A stretch of 64,000 nt of DNA from Ceratorhiza oryzae-sativae (taxonomy: Eukaryota; Basidiomycota; Agaricomycetes; Cantharellales; Ceratobasidiaceae): NCBI GenBank assembly GCA_030998015.1, contig JARWMV010000238.1, positions 1 to 64,000 on the forward strand. The letters run 5' to 3'. Under the pieces are notes generated by a model. It did no database searches. It worked only from the letters and a program-made list of their open reading frames with translations, and was not told where the DNA came from. Every line of letters begins with the position of its first letter. Position 1 is the stretch's first letter. Positions 47,850 through 59,582 of the stretch are shown piece by piece. The translations under genes were made by a program, and so were the position numbers.

Positions 47850-48285
47850 CTTAAGTGGTACTCGGCGCACTAAGGAGGACTCGGAAACAACCTAGCGGAC
47901 GAGGAAGCCAAGCTCTCAGCAAAGGGGGCAGCCTACAGACAAGGCCATCACCAGAGTCCTTGCCAAGAACCTGACGAAGGAGGCCAACGCGCTCTTTGCC
48001 CTCAAGGGATGCAGGAGCCACCCATCCGGTCAGAAACTACTTGGAAGCTACTCACGGATCCACCCGAGCACTTTTCTCCACTAGACGACGCGCGGAACGC
48101 GAACCCAAACCGGACAGCTTTTCAGACTCATCACGAGCCACGTCCAGCTAGCCAAACATCTCAACACACTTACACTTGTCGATCCGCCCACTTGCCAGGC
48201 CTGCGGAAGGGCTGAGGAAACGGTTATCCGCTTCGTAATTCGCTGTCCAAAGTTTGCCGCCGTCTGGCAAATTATGCTGACTTCC
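47850..48285 (+). pseudogene. LINE relic: RNase H / zinc-knuckle C-terminus
   Basis: The plus strand encodes GLGNNLADEEAKLSAKGAA, like the conserved G.E.AD..AK part of the RNase H domain of non-LTR retrotransposons. After a frame change comes LRLITSHVQLAKHLNTLTLV, then CQACGRAEETV and CPKFAAVW, the Cys/His knuckle found at the end of many LINE ORF2 proteins. Frame changes and a stop make it a dead 5'-truncated copy. It lies between the DNA transposon and the end of kinase 2. Confidence 0.65.
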
Positions 48286-48822
48286 CAGGGAGTGCTCTTT
48301 CCTCTCTCTGTCACTTTTTTCCTCACGGACTGGTAGCTCCGAGCTTCCAGAATATTTCCAGCGCTCGCAACGTTTCCCCGATCCCCGGTACATTTGATCC
48401 CTTGCGTTTGCCCGCTATATGCACCAACGTAGATGGTCGTATATAGCTACTCGTCAAACTGGTCCATTGGGTAAAGAAAATAGAAGCATGCCATTGCGAA
48501 CTAATTCTGCCAGACTAGTTGTCAGTTTGCTTGGCCCTCCACAAGTCATGTCCCTAACTCCCTGTTCAAATTATGGCAGGTGATTCACGGATGGGCTCGA
48601 TGTATAAAATATTTACCCGTGGTGAAGGTTTCGGGATGGATTGAGACCAATATACGTGCAAATTTGCACGCTATGGTTTAGAATTACGGTACTTGCCCAA
48701 ATTCTAACATATTGTTTCGATTCCGTGTTGTGTACGCATTAGATAATATGGTTTGGATACACGGTTCAGTGACACCTATTGACATACGAATGGCGTGTAC
48801 TACAGATTCCCAACTAGTTTAA
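48286..48822. other. Intergenic; no gene recognised
   Basis: About 540 bp between the LINE relic and the stop codon of kinase 2. It should contain the 3' region of kinase 2 (minus strand). No repeat or RNA gene is seen. Confidence 0.45.
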
Positions 48823-51800
48823 CTAGTCATCCTCATCACTTGAGCTCCCGGCAACCGCTGCAGTGCTCAAACACTCGCTCATCATTGACTTGGAAGGCGA
48901 AACTGCACGACTCCAATATGCACTCGAATCAAAGTCATTGTGTCTCGACTGAACAACGCCCTCGCCCCACCCCTGTTCGCGCATTGCACAGAAGGCTTCA
49001 ACTCGTGCGAGTGTCCCACGGCGATTTCTACTGGGAGGCTGCGGTGCCCTATATCCCAACGGGGGCTCCACGGGCCACCGGTGTACGTGGTTAGCCTGGA
49101 CGATATCAACATTGTACATGTCAGCGATGGTCGAGCCTGTAGGCGCGATACAGCCTTGTTCAGCGTCGCTTATATCTAGCCCCTCAGTATACGGGCATGA
49201 CTCGGAACTCTGCGAAGGTACCTCCAGAGACGCTAAGAGCGGGATAGGATTATAAGTAGGATGCAAGGGAGCTGGCGCTGGAATCAACACATGGTGTTCA
49301 ATATGAGGAATATCGGGTTGCCCGTGATTGAACCCCATGGCTTGAACGTGGCTCGCCTGTGTCTCATATGTTGGATTCTTTTCAGGCACCGGCAATGTAG
49401 CTGAGTCAACTTGATTGAGCGGTCTCGATGGCTCGACTCTGGCAGGTACTAGCAAAGAAACTTGAGCAGCCGAAGTGCAGTACGTGGTTTGAACTCCGAG
49501 TACTTCAGGGTTATCTATCAAGCCGGGGAATGGATTATGGCGATTAACCGCAGTGCCGGGAGGCTCATCCTTTGGATCGACCATTTGAATGTCGTGGCCA
49601 CCAGAGTTTGGGTTAATGAGTGGTTGGATATTTATATCAACAGAGCCCAGTGGAAGATGGCTGGAGCACAAGCTTATCCCCCCGAACACATTGCGAGGAG
49701 AATAGCAGTCATGACAGTTTGAACACCCAGCAGTGTGTGGAATGGCAATATGTGCCAAGGGTTGGGTGTCGAGAACTCTGGTCTCTCTTTCAATACTGTC
49801 GTCCGAGTGGCCATCATACCCTCCGTTGCAATGGCAAGCTTCTGGATCGGAGCGAGAGGGCTGCGACGGAGCATAGCAGGCCCGCTCGGATAAAGTGCTA
49901 CTATCGCTAGTCGAGTAGTACTCTTCGGAGCCCATCTCATTCTCACTTCCATCGTCATTACGGCCTTGATCGCTCTTCTCACAAACCCTGGTCATAAGGT
50001 GACCTGAATCAATGGTGCCAGTCAGTCGCCCCTGGGATGCGAACAGATAAGAAGAACTACTTGCGTTGCATTTGGACTTCAGATTCGTCTCCCTCGTCTT
50101 CATCCTCTGCAAGTTTTCTTGCTTCTTCTAATGCTCGTTCGTGCGCTTCAATAGCCGCTTGCTCTGAATACCGCTTTCTCATTGGGTAATGAAGGCTCCT
50201 GAATGATTCTGAAGTGGATGTAGCTAGCGATGGCTGCGGGTCAATGGACGTCGCAGAATGAGATGGATCATCCACCCCGGAATGGTCAAGAGTCATTGGT
50301 GATACCCCTCTGTTTATTCGCATTGAAACGCCCTCGAATGGCGGAGGTTCATCTCCAAAAGCGGGATTGGCTTCAATTATCATCGACGATTCAGTGCTGA
50401 GGTTGACATCCAGGGAAGAACCACAGTGGGAAGACAGCCTTGCATATCTTCTAACCACTCTGAGCTGTACAGGCAACACATTTAATGGGCGCATCCGAAC
50501 AACTTGTGTGTATGACATACGCGATCTCTAATGGCCTTAGCATCTGGACGGCTTCCAGGTTCATATGACCAGCTGTCTGATAATATCCCCCAAAGGAGGT
50601 CCGCTTGGACTTGGTTGAAAGTAGTGAATGATTCTGGTCGCTCAGGTGTTTTTCGCTCATAATACACCATTCGAACCACCGCGAGGTCCAGATCATTATG
50701 AAACGGTACGTTTCCTGTAATGGCCTCCTGCAATAAGATCATGGCTGAGCTTGATGGGTTGGATTTTGTGCGGCTGCACATACAACTTACCAATAGCGTC
50801 TATTGGGACCAAGAAACCAAGTGTGAGCTCATATCTCAGTCGAAATCAGGGAGCGTACCATCCCTAACGCATAGATGTCTGCCTCTTTGCTTTGTGCCAG
50901 GATGCCAGACAGCACCTCCGGAGCCTAGGCAAAAAAGAAGTATTCAGAATCGCATGAGTAAATGCACCTGAGCAGGCTCACGTACAGCCCAACGCATTGA
51001 TATGCCCGGAATGCCTGTGGTTGTCGTGAATTGCAAAGTGCTTTGTATCCGTTGAGTGCAGCCAAAGTCGGCGAGCTTTGGGATACCCGCTCTCGAGATG
51101 AGGATATTTGCCTAGGTTACAACGTGAGTATTTGTTGTCTCCACAGGTGGTTAGTCAACTTCACATTGTAGTAGTAGGTGACCGGGGGTATGCCCCCGTG
51201 GTAGTGTAGTCGTGCGAGAGCGTGTCAGAGAATCTTATCCTCTTCCACCACCTCTCTCGCCCGTCTCCACCGTGGTGACGGGAGTGGTCTTACTACTCGT
51301 ATCTGCCTTACCGCTCGACAGACCGTTGAGGCAAACTGCCCTACCGAGATCCTAAGACCGGGCGCTTTGCAGCCCCACCCCAAGAGGACCCCGTCGATCT
51401 GGAAAGCGACACTAGCTTAGTCGAATCCATCATCACTGTTGAAAGCGAAGACGAAGCAACAAGCTCCTCGTACGAACGAGTTTACAGCAGCGAGGCCCCG
51501 AGCGTCGAAGCGTTTAGCGACGACGACCCAGTTGTCGCATTGACACACCAACCCAGCTATCTGTCTACCCCTCCGCCCACACGCGGGCGTACCCAAGCGA
51601 ACTTGGACTCCGAGCACACGGTCACAGCAGGCTCACCTACCACGGTTCTTCCGCCTGGCTATTGGATAGCACAGTCCTCACCTTGAACACCTGCCCGTGG
51701 CAAGGCCTCACTTTGGCCCATAACCCAGGGCACACACCCACTCCCACCGCACACGTTTGTTACACCTGTTAGGCCGACCGCTAGAGACCTTTATGCTAGT

Positions 51801-54800
51801 CGCGACTCGCCCCCACACATTCCTAGCACCGTTCCAATACCCCAAACAACCCCACAGCCACCTGCTGCCACCCAAGTTACCCAGCCACCACCGCCACCTC
51901 ACGTGATGGCGGATAAAGCTGATATGCACCGTGCACGCAAGCTTGTGCTTGCATTCAGACAATTCGATGGGGATGAAGAGAGTGAACGAGAGGAGGCATG
52001 GCAGGAAGAGTTTGAACAGATTGTAGATGCGTACGGAGTTGATGAATCGCAGAAGGCCCAATTATGGCGGTTGAGGGTACCGCCATCATCGACTGCAGGA
52101 CGGTGGGTGAAGCAGAAACTGAGTGAAGACCCCGATTCGTTGAACAAATGGTCAAAGATCAAAGCAGCTGTAAAGCAGCAGTGGCAGCCGATCGACCAGG
52201 CGGAACTGCAGAGAAAAGCAATGAAGGAATGGTATGACCATAGGTTTAAGGAGGGGGATGTGATGACGAAGGTGAAGGGGCCTGGTGGGGTGGAGGAATT
52301 GTTCTATGTTGGGTGGGCTAGGGAGCATCGGAAGCTGGCGCAGGCGCACAGCACAGGGGGCAAGACAGACAAACTACATCATACTTGGGAAGTTGTGCTA
52401 CCAGAACCAATCAAAGGAGTGCTGCAGAAAGGACTATCAGATTATACAGACGTTTTAGTGTTGTGCTCGGACATTATGAAGCTGGAGAGCGGCCAAGTCG
52501 AAATGTGGACGAACCTTTCGAAATCAAAGAAGGCAGACTTGGTCGAGCCACCAAAGCAAGACCTTGCCGAAGGGATTGCCGCGTTGTCCCAACAGATTGC
52601 AGCACTAAATATGTCTGGCTCTAGACCAGCAGTTTGGTTTGCGGAGCCCTACAATCGAGGTGCCAGCCCTGCACCTAAGTTTGCATTAGCAGGTCATACG
52701 ACCTACCCACGGGGAAGCGTAGCTCCGCCAAACACCCCAGCCACGCAGCCCACCGGCCAGTCAGCATTGCTTAAACCACCGTTCATGCCAAACACGAGCA
52801 CGCCTGGTTGGGGGAGAACATTTGATGACACACCAACAGGGCGGGCGCAATATGCGACTGCTTTTGCAAACCGGCCAAACCCAGCAACCCCTCAATCAGC
52901 CTTCCCTCTGTCCCCAGGCACACTTCGGCAGACAGCAAGCATATGCTACCGATGCGGGAAAGGTGAGCACTCAGATTCTGTGTGCCAGGAAATGCCACTT
53001 CCATCTGAGGAGCTCGAATGGCAGAAGGAAGTGAAGAGAGAAATCATTAATCAAACTTACTTCGGAAGGTCCCCTCGTACGCCGAGCGCCAAGTTAGATG
53101 CGTTCCAGATACTGATGGATCATGACCTGCTGGACAAAGCCAAGGCGATTGCAGATGGGCAGGAGGAGGTGTGGGAGGAGGTGTCGGGAAAAGGCGAGGG
53201 TCAGTGGTAGAGTACGCACACCCCACTGGCCGAACCTCTTGCGCAAGTATACATGAGCCGCATGGGGAAACTGTAGCTGAATGCGATTTAATCGATCTAT
53301 ATACAAGCTATGGCAACCCTGAGGGCACGGAAGACGTTGAACTGGCGGTAGAAAAAGAAAAAAGAAAGACCGAGATAGACGGTGAAGATGAAGGCATGGA
53401 TGGCGTGGAAGCGAGCGAGCGAGTAGAAGGCGGACGAACATACCCGGTGCTGCAGATACTACCTGATCAGCAAACACAAATCACGAACTTGCACACAATC
53501 CCATACCAACGATGGATCGAGCTGCATAGCACACAAGGATCAATCCTCGCACGTGGAACAGTAGATGCGGGATTGCAAGCGAACGTACTCGATGCTACGC
53601 TTTGGGCAGCCAATGAACACCAACTCGGAACACTTGAGCCATCAACAACCATGCTGCGAGTTGCGGATGGGAAGGCGTCCAGATGCGTTGGGCGATGGCG
53701 GGGAGTTGTGAAGCTAGAGCAGGAGGCATGGAATATAACTTTCGAAGTCTTCGATTCAAGAGGCGTGTTCGAGGTACTGCTAGGGAAACCGTGGCTCACC
53801 TTAGCAAAAGCGGTCCAATTGTTTGACGATGACACACTATGGTTGCCAGGGGGAGGCGGAGCACTCCAGAACCAGTACCCACTTGCCCTGAAAGAGGAGT
53901 CCGAACCATATGAAGCGATAGCAGAGCCAGAACCAGTTGAACAGGAGAGCAAGGAAGGACTGGAGCAGGTGGAACAGGAAACCGAGCCAGTTGGAAGTGG
54001 GATAGGAGCAGAGGAGGAAGAGTCAATGGATAGAGCGATAGCAGCAAAGGAAGAGGAGACGGAGGGAATAGGGGTGGATGATAATGAGGATGATGTAGGA
54101 TGGCGAAGGGCACCCCGCCGGAGTAGAAGAATTGCCGATCTAAGCGAGAGGTACAAGTCGGATGCACATAAAGGGAAAGCGCGAGGCATGCGTCACGTCG
54201 ACGTAGCGCAGGTGGAGAAGCTAGAGTCTATGGTCAAAGCGGAAGATACACTAGCCGAAGTCGATAGGCACGAGCCAGAGACGGACGCCGTAGGAGAGAG
54301 TATAGCGAACGCGCTAGATCGAGCGGAACGCTCAGTCCGTAGGCAAAAAGAAGCAGAGAAGGTAGCAGGCGACATGATAAAGGACCAGCTAGGCAGCAAG
54401 TACGCTTCAGACGTATACCAAACGGAGTTCAATCACAGCGCGCACCTACCGGACACCCCATCTCCTCGAAAGGCCAACCCATTTGCCCCGGATCGTGTAG
54501 CGACCATCCTGAGTAAGGTCTCAATTGGCACCGACCTCACAGGGGAAGAGCAAAAACAAGTCAAAGACCTAGTTGCCGAATTTGCCGATATTTTTGCGAA
54601 CAATCTATCAGAAGTCCTACCAGTGAAAACGCACGCGCACCGGCTAGATATACCAGAAGGCGCCAAGTTCCGCAAGCGGGTAGCGCAAAAGCCCCTCTCG
54701 CAAGCGCAGAAAGACTGGTTATATCCAACTCTGGACCAAATGGAGGTGGCGAACATAATTAAAAGGGTCCCAAACACATACCCTCTAGCGGTCTCGCCAA

Positions 54801-57800
54801 CCAATGTCGTACCGAAACCAGGAGGCACATCCGAGCCTTCACTCGAGTACCTCCAGTACTTGGCCAATAAAGCCTGCGAAGAAGCAGGCATGCCCACCCC
54901 ATACCCCACAATCCAGACAGCTCCACCCCCGCCAGCACCTAAAGAAGCTAAATTCCGTTTAGTACATAACTTCTCCGAAGTCAATGATTTAACCAAAATT
55001 CCCCCATTCCCCATGGGCGACTTAGCGGCCAAGCAAAGGAGCGTAGCCGGGCATCGCTTTGTCAACACAGCTGACTTCGCGTCGGGATTCAATGCTCTGC
55101 CGATGGAAGAAAGGAGCATTAAGTACACGGGGTTCTACGTGGAAGGGAAGGGACATTATGTTTACCTTCGGATGCCGTTTGGGTTGACAGGAGCGCCCAC
55201 CTCCTTCTGCGAAATGCTAGCAGACAGCCTACATGACTTGCTAGGAGATGGAACGGAGATTTGGATGGACGATATAGGGATGGGATTCGATGACTTCGAA
55301 GCAGGGCTAAAGAAGACGAGGATACTATTCGAGAGGTGCAGAGAGAAAGGCCTATCGCTCGCACCAGCAAAAGTTCTGCTGTTCATGTCAGAAGCTATCT
55401 TTGCAGGCGCAAAGGTATCTGTACGGGTATCAAGCCAGATCCGCGAAAGGTCCAGGCTATACTCGAATGGCCAGAGCCGGGAACAGTACTCGAGCTCTTA
55501 GGATTCTTAGGACTCACTGGAGCCTTTCGGCCAAAAATACGGGACTACGCTCTCATTGCCAGGCCACTATCAGATCTAACCAGAAACGTGAAAGTAGAAC
55601 GTAGAGAGAACGGGAAGTCTCGTAGAGGAGAATACAAGCGGGCGCTACAGAATGCAAGAATTGAACTCACAGAGGAAGGGAAACGGGCGTTTGCCGAGCT
55701 CAAAATTATACTCACTACAAACCCTATTCTTCGTGCCCCAGTGTACGACGGCCGACCATTCATACTGACCACGGACGGGTCCAAGTACGGTTTTGGGGGA
55801 ATGCTCTGCCAACGATGGCCGGAACGTGATTCACGGACAGGAAGGATGAAAGACGTGTTATACCCGATTGGCTTCGCGTCCAAACGCACTTCAAGAACCG
55901 AAGAAAACTACGCACCATTTGTACTGGAAATTGCTGCTCTGAAGTTCGCGTTTGACAGCTTCGAACAAATACTGATGGGTCAAGAAGTCGAGATCGAAAC
56001 GGACTGCAAGGCGTTAGCAGATCTTTTGGGAAACAAGAAACTAAACTCTACTCACGAACGATGGAGGGAGTCGATTATTTCACATAGGATTACGGCGGTT
56101 AGACATAGGGCAGGAGTTGAGAACACGGTGTGCGATGCACTTAGTCGGAAATGGCAGTATCGGGAGGAAGAGGAAGAGGGCGAAGGAAGAAATGAAACAA
56201 TAGATCCAAGTTGGGAGGCGCATAAAGGGATGGCAGAGGATATGTTTTGGTTGGTTGAGGATGAAGGAAGCAGGAAAGTGTTGGAAAGGTTCGAAAAGGA
56301 CGCATATTTTGGAGAAATCGTCCAATATCTGGTGTTGGGGGTGGTTTATGGAGACGATATAACGCCAACAAACGTAGAAAAGGCGCAAAAAAGGGCATCA
56401 CATAGAGCAGTAGGGTTTGAGGTAGCCGACGGAAAGTTATGGAGGATTGCAGGGAAAGGATCCAATAGGGCACCAAGGGTCGAGTGTATTCCGAAGGAGG
56501 AAGGACCAGCGCTTGCATTGGCGACGCACGAATCGACAGGCCATTTTGGTCGAGATCTTACTATACTTGCTTTACAGGAACGTTACTTCTGGCCAAACCT
56601 CCGTTCAGACGTAGTTACAGCCGTCACGTCTTGCCCCAGGTGTCGAAACTTCGGCCCTAAACTCATGCAGGCCTTACTAGCACCAATCACACGGGCTCGC
56701 CCATTTGACCTCATATGTGGAGATTATCTCTCATTGCCCATCGGAACCGGAGGCTACAAAACGGTCCTACTATTCATCGACGTCTACAGCCGCTTCACAT
56801 TTGGGTTCATAACACGCAACGCTGGGACAGGCTCCTTCACGGTCAAATGCCTAGAAAAGCTCTGCGACCACGTCATGACGCCAAACAGTTTTATGTCGGA
56901 CAATGGGTCTCATTTCGACTGTCGCGAAGTGGAAGAATGGGGCGAACAGTGCGGAGCCTCTATACTCCATACACCTCCTTACACCCCATCGGCCAATGGT
57001 CTAGTCGAAGATGCCAATCGTATCCTCTTAGGCAGACTGCGCGCTCTTTGCGCAGGAGACGTTGGCGAAGTTAAAGGCGACCCAAATCGTCCACCGACGC
57101 CCCCCCCTCGCTCCTGGCCAACTTTCTTCAGAGAAGCCATCCGCCAAATGAACGACCGTATCTTGCCCACACTGGGATATTCCCCACGCGAACTTCTTAC
57201 AGGGGTACTCACGGCCGACCGAAAGTACCAAGTCGGAACGGCTCTTAGACAGCAGTACCAAGGCGAGACTTTGCCACAAAACCCTGTCGATGTGAACATG
57301 GCTCTCTCATACGCACTACGAAGCGACGGCGCTGAACGCGCACTTACCCACGCAAAAGAGAGGAAACGACGCTTCGATACTCATGCCCGAGTCCTAGCAG
57401 CAGAAGCAGGCGACCTAGTCCAAAAGTATGACGCCCGCTGGGACAACACTCATAGTAACGACCGGAAATTGGTTCCCCGCTGGACGGGACCCTTCCGTGT
57501 TCGGGAGCGAAAGAATACGTCGTATGTGCCTTGAGGACCTACAAGGGGAACTCGTCTCACCGGGGACCCATGCCAAGCACCTCAGGAGGTACACACCCCG
57601 TCCGGGCTCTGCGTTGGCTGCGCATATATCGAGTGGAGGCTCGATGCCCGTGCCAGAAGTAATCGTTCAAGACCCAGAGGCAAATAGTATGTTAGAATCT
57701 CGATGAAGGACTGTTGTTCTCGGCGTTCTTGCCTGTTTTGTTTTCTATATTTATGTGGTGGTCGAGTTTGGTTTATTATTGTGTTGAGACCTAGTATACA

Positions 57801-58753
57801 CGAACACTCTGTACTGTCTCGGACACCCGAGGACGGGCGTTGTCATGTGGGGGGGCACCTGTAGTAGTAGGTGACCGGGGGTATGCCCCCGTGGTAGTGT
57901 AGTCGTGCGAGAGCGTGTCAGAGAATCTTATCCTCTTCCACCACCTCTCTCGCCCGTCTCCAACATACGCTCTTAATGTCACCATGTACCTGAAAGTAAG
58001 GTGAGCCGCATCAGCTACATGCTCCCTATTGCAATCGACGACTTACAGCTCCACGTTTGTGGAGGTAGTTTAACCCTCTGGAAATCCCTATCATCTTTTT
58101 TAGTGGGTCAATAGCTATAGAGGTTTGGCGCAGCTGCATTGGCGTACCAATTTACAGCGATCAACAGTAGGGTGGCGCTTGATATAATTCAGGAGATTGC
58201 CATTATCCATCCAAGGGGAGACCATCGCCATATGGCCTCGGAATTGAGTCAGCCCTAGCAATGGGAGTATATTATTATGGTCAAAGCGCGACCATGTGTA
58301 AAGTTCACGAGCAACACGCTATGAGGAAAGAAAGGAGAAGCAGACAAACTCTCCATCGGTATTGTGGTTCATACCTTTAAAATCTTATGACCCCTTGTAT
58401 CATCATACTGAAGGTAAAGCCTGGCACACTTGATCGCAATCTGCGACCCCCCCTGTAAAGCTCCACGGTATACATCACCAAAGCCACCGCCACATACTGG
58501 TCCACGTCCACACTTGGCGAGGACCAGTTCATCCGTGATGTCAGGACACCGGCCTCTAACAGCGAGGAGTGCGATGATCTCAGAGGCAGGCTAGGATAGA
58601 AGCTATTAGGACATGATGGGTGTCTCAGCCAACGAACGCATACCATGGTGCTAGATATAGTGTCGTCGAAATCTAAATAGATATTAAATGTCGTAGCTAG
58701 CTATCGAAGCGATTTCCGGGGCCTTCCTTACCGTTATAATTCGGTTCCATCAT
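48823..58753 (-). CDS. TKL-type protein kinase 2, with a retrotransposon in one intron
   Basis: Starts MMEPNYNG at 58753. Exons then encode ASEIIALLAVRGRCPDIT, a glycine loop (CGGGFGDVYRG), IAIKCARLYL, ILPLLGL and the catalytic loop HGDIKS (ending at 57969). The next exon begins at 51111 with ANILISRAGIPKLADFGCTQ, then APEVLSGILAQSKEADIYAL and the C-lobe (ITGNVPFHND, GSRPDAKAIRDR). A long disordered tail follows, with the Glu-rich AHERALEEARKLAEDEDEGD, and ends SSDEDD at 48823. The key Lys, HGDIK and DFG are intact. The intron between HGDIKS and ANIL (57968-51112) holds the Ty3/gypsy element at 51167-57962. It is a paralog of kinase 1. Some tail introns are approximate. Confidence 0.8.
51167..51269 (+). 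repeat. 5' LTR of the Ty3/gypsy element
   Basis: 103 bp, identical to 57860-57962. It contains a GGGGGTATGCCCCC palindrome near its start. Confidence 0.93.
51903..53210 (+). CDS. Gag-like protein of the Ty3/gypsy element
   Basis: The 435-residue frame has an acidic helical N-terminal half (FRQFDGDEESEREEAWQEEF), a Pro/Thr-rich middle, and a CCHC zinc knuckle CYRCGKGEHSDSVC near residue 350. The same frame is open further upstream, from about 51.33 kb (PYRDPKTGRF, then VDLESDTSLVES), broken by a single TGA at 51684-51686. The true protein may therefore be longer at its N-terminus. Pol begins in an overlapping frame (from 53171), as in elements that use frameshifting. Confidence 0.85.
   Translation: MMADKADMHRARKLVLAFRQFDGDEESEREEAWQEEFEQIVDAYGVDESQKAQLWRLRVPPSSTAGRWVKQKLSEDPDSLNKWSKIKAAVKQQWQPIDQAELQRKAMKEWYDHRFKEGDVMTKVKGPGGVEELFYVGWAREHRKLAQAHSTGGKTDKLHHTWEVVLPEPIKGVLQKGLSDYTDVLVLCSDIMKLESGQVEMWTNLSKSKKADLVEPPKQDLAEGIAALSQQIAALNMSGSRPAVWFAEPYNRGASPAPKFALAGHTTYPRGSVAPPNTPATQPTGQSALLKPPFMPNTSTPGWGRTFDDTPTGRAQYATAFANRPNPATPQSAFPLSPGTLRQTASICYRCGKGEHSDSVCQEMPLPSEELEWQKEVKREIINQTYFGRSPRTPSAKLDAFQILMDHDLLDKAKAIADGQEEVWEEVSGKGEGQW
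53171..57706 (+). pseudogene. Pol polyprotein of the Ty3/gypsy element, two frame breaks
   Basis: The frame 53171-55501 has a protease-like segment (GTVDAGLQANV ... LLGKPWL; the active-site triplet reads DAG rather than D-S/T-G) and RT (ADFASGFNALP, RMPFGLTGAPTSF, EIWMDDIG). At about 55411 the frame slips, and the next frame (to 57534) carries GIKPDPRKVQAILEWP, RNase H (LTTDGSKYGFGG, ETDCKALADLL), the integrase HHCC finger (HESTGH ... CPRC) and DDE-type residues (ICGDYL, SDNGSHF, NGLVEDAN). A second slip at 57529-57530 precedes the C-terminal tail in the third frame (to 57706). No chromodomain is seen. Both slips are at short homopolymers and may be sequence errors. Confidence 0.88.
57860..57962 (+). 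repeat. 3' LTR of the Ty3/gypsy element
   Basis: 103 bp, identical to the 5' LTR. It is followed by the target repeat ACAT, which overlaps the GTATGT splice donor of the kinase 2 intron (minus strand). Confidence 0.93.
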
Positions 58754-59582
58754 TGTACTTGAGGCAAGTTAATGAAGTCAAGGTGGTGGTTGAATGATCT
58801 CGTCGTATTTGAAATCATAGGCTATTGAAAATTAGGGTGTGAAGAACATGGGCTCAGGGGCAAGCATCGGCTATGACTCGTTGACTGGCGGCTTGCTTCT
58901 CGTTTATGATCATCTTGTTGTCTAATTCTGTCCGTCTGCCCCGCTAGTAACATCTTTGGTGTCCATCGTGCGTTAACCTTCCTCTCACGTTCCTTGTGGC
59001 GAGCGCTTGTGACCGTTCTGTGATGATAGCTATCACTCACGAGCGTTTCGAGGTCCCCTGAGGGACTTCGAGCCCACTCCAATTTTTTGGAGTAACCCAA
59101 GGCCGCGCTCATTACACACGAGAACCGCCAACGCCTGTTGACAATCGATTAGCTCTAAGCTTGGGAGGGTTGGGTCGCTAAAGGCGCATACAAGCTACTT
59201 ATGTCCTATCTGCGTCAAATTGCCTTCCAGGCGTGGAGGTCAAGGCCAGCGATCATCGTCAATTAACGGCCGGAACTCTATTTTGGTGGTTATCGTAGTT
59301 TGTATCCTATCGAGTTGTTTGTTTCCCTAGCAACCGTATGTATTCTTGAATACCATCGGAATCTATTTGGAATGGCTCCAACAACAAATATCCACGTGAA
59401 CCTTCCTGCCGGACCACATTTGAAAGGAAACGAAGTCCGACAATATTCGTCTTATTGACTGCCCAACCCGCGCAGCAAACAAGTGATAGCCTCCCATTCC
59501 GTACTCTAACTGAGTCGGCGACGCCAACATCCCTCTTTTGAGTGTACACTCATACCCACCATATACCCTCACGTTTTTGAAC
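58754..59582. other. Intergenic, upstream regions of two divergent genes
   Basis: About 830 bp between the kinase 2 start (minus) and the membrane protein start (plus). A 96-codon minus frame at 59112-58822, basic and low in hydrophobics, lacks any recognised motif and is not called. No TATA box is obvious. Confidence 0.4.

Larger units (their letters stand above)
51167..57962 (+). mobile_element. Ty3/gypsy LTR retrotransposon, 6.8 kb, identical 103-bp LTRs
   Basis: LTRs at 51167-51269 and 57860-57962 are identical, begin TGTAGTAG and end CGTCTCCA. The 4-bp target repeat ACAT lies at 51163-51166 and 57963-57966. Inside are gag, protease-like, RT, RNase H and integrase regions, in the Ty3/gypsy order. 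A possible primer-binding site starts TGGTGACGGG at 51273. A G-rich tract just before the 3' LTR (about 57847-57855) could be the polypurine tract. LTRs of only 103 bp are short for the group. It lies antisense inside an intron of kinase 2. Identical LTRs imply recent insertion. Confidence 0.95.

Noticed and set aside
51417..52349. Minus-strand frames opposite gag
   Set aside because: They are shadows of the well-supported plus-strand gag frame and have no motifs.
48823..58753. Calling kinase 2 a pseudogene broken by the retrotransposon
   Set aside because: The element lies between a GTATGT donor and a branch site/acceptor that form a normal 57-bp intron once it is removed. Coding exons on both sides stay in frame.
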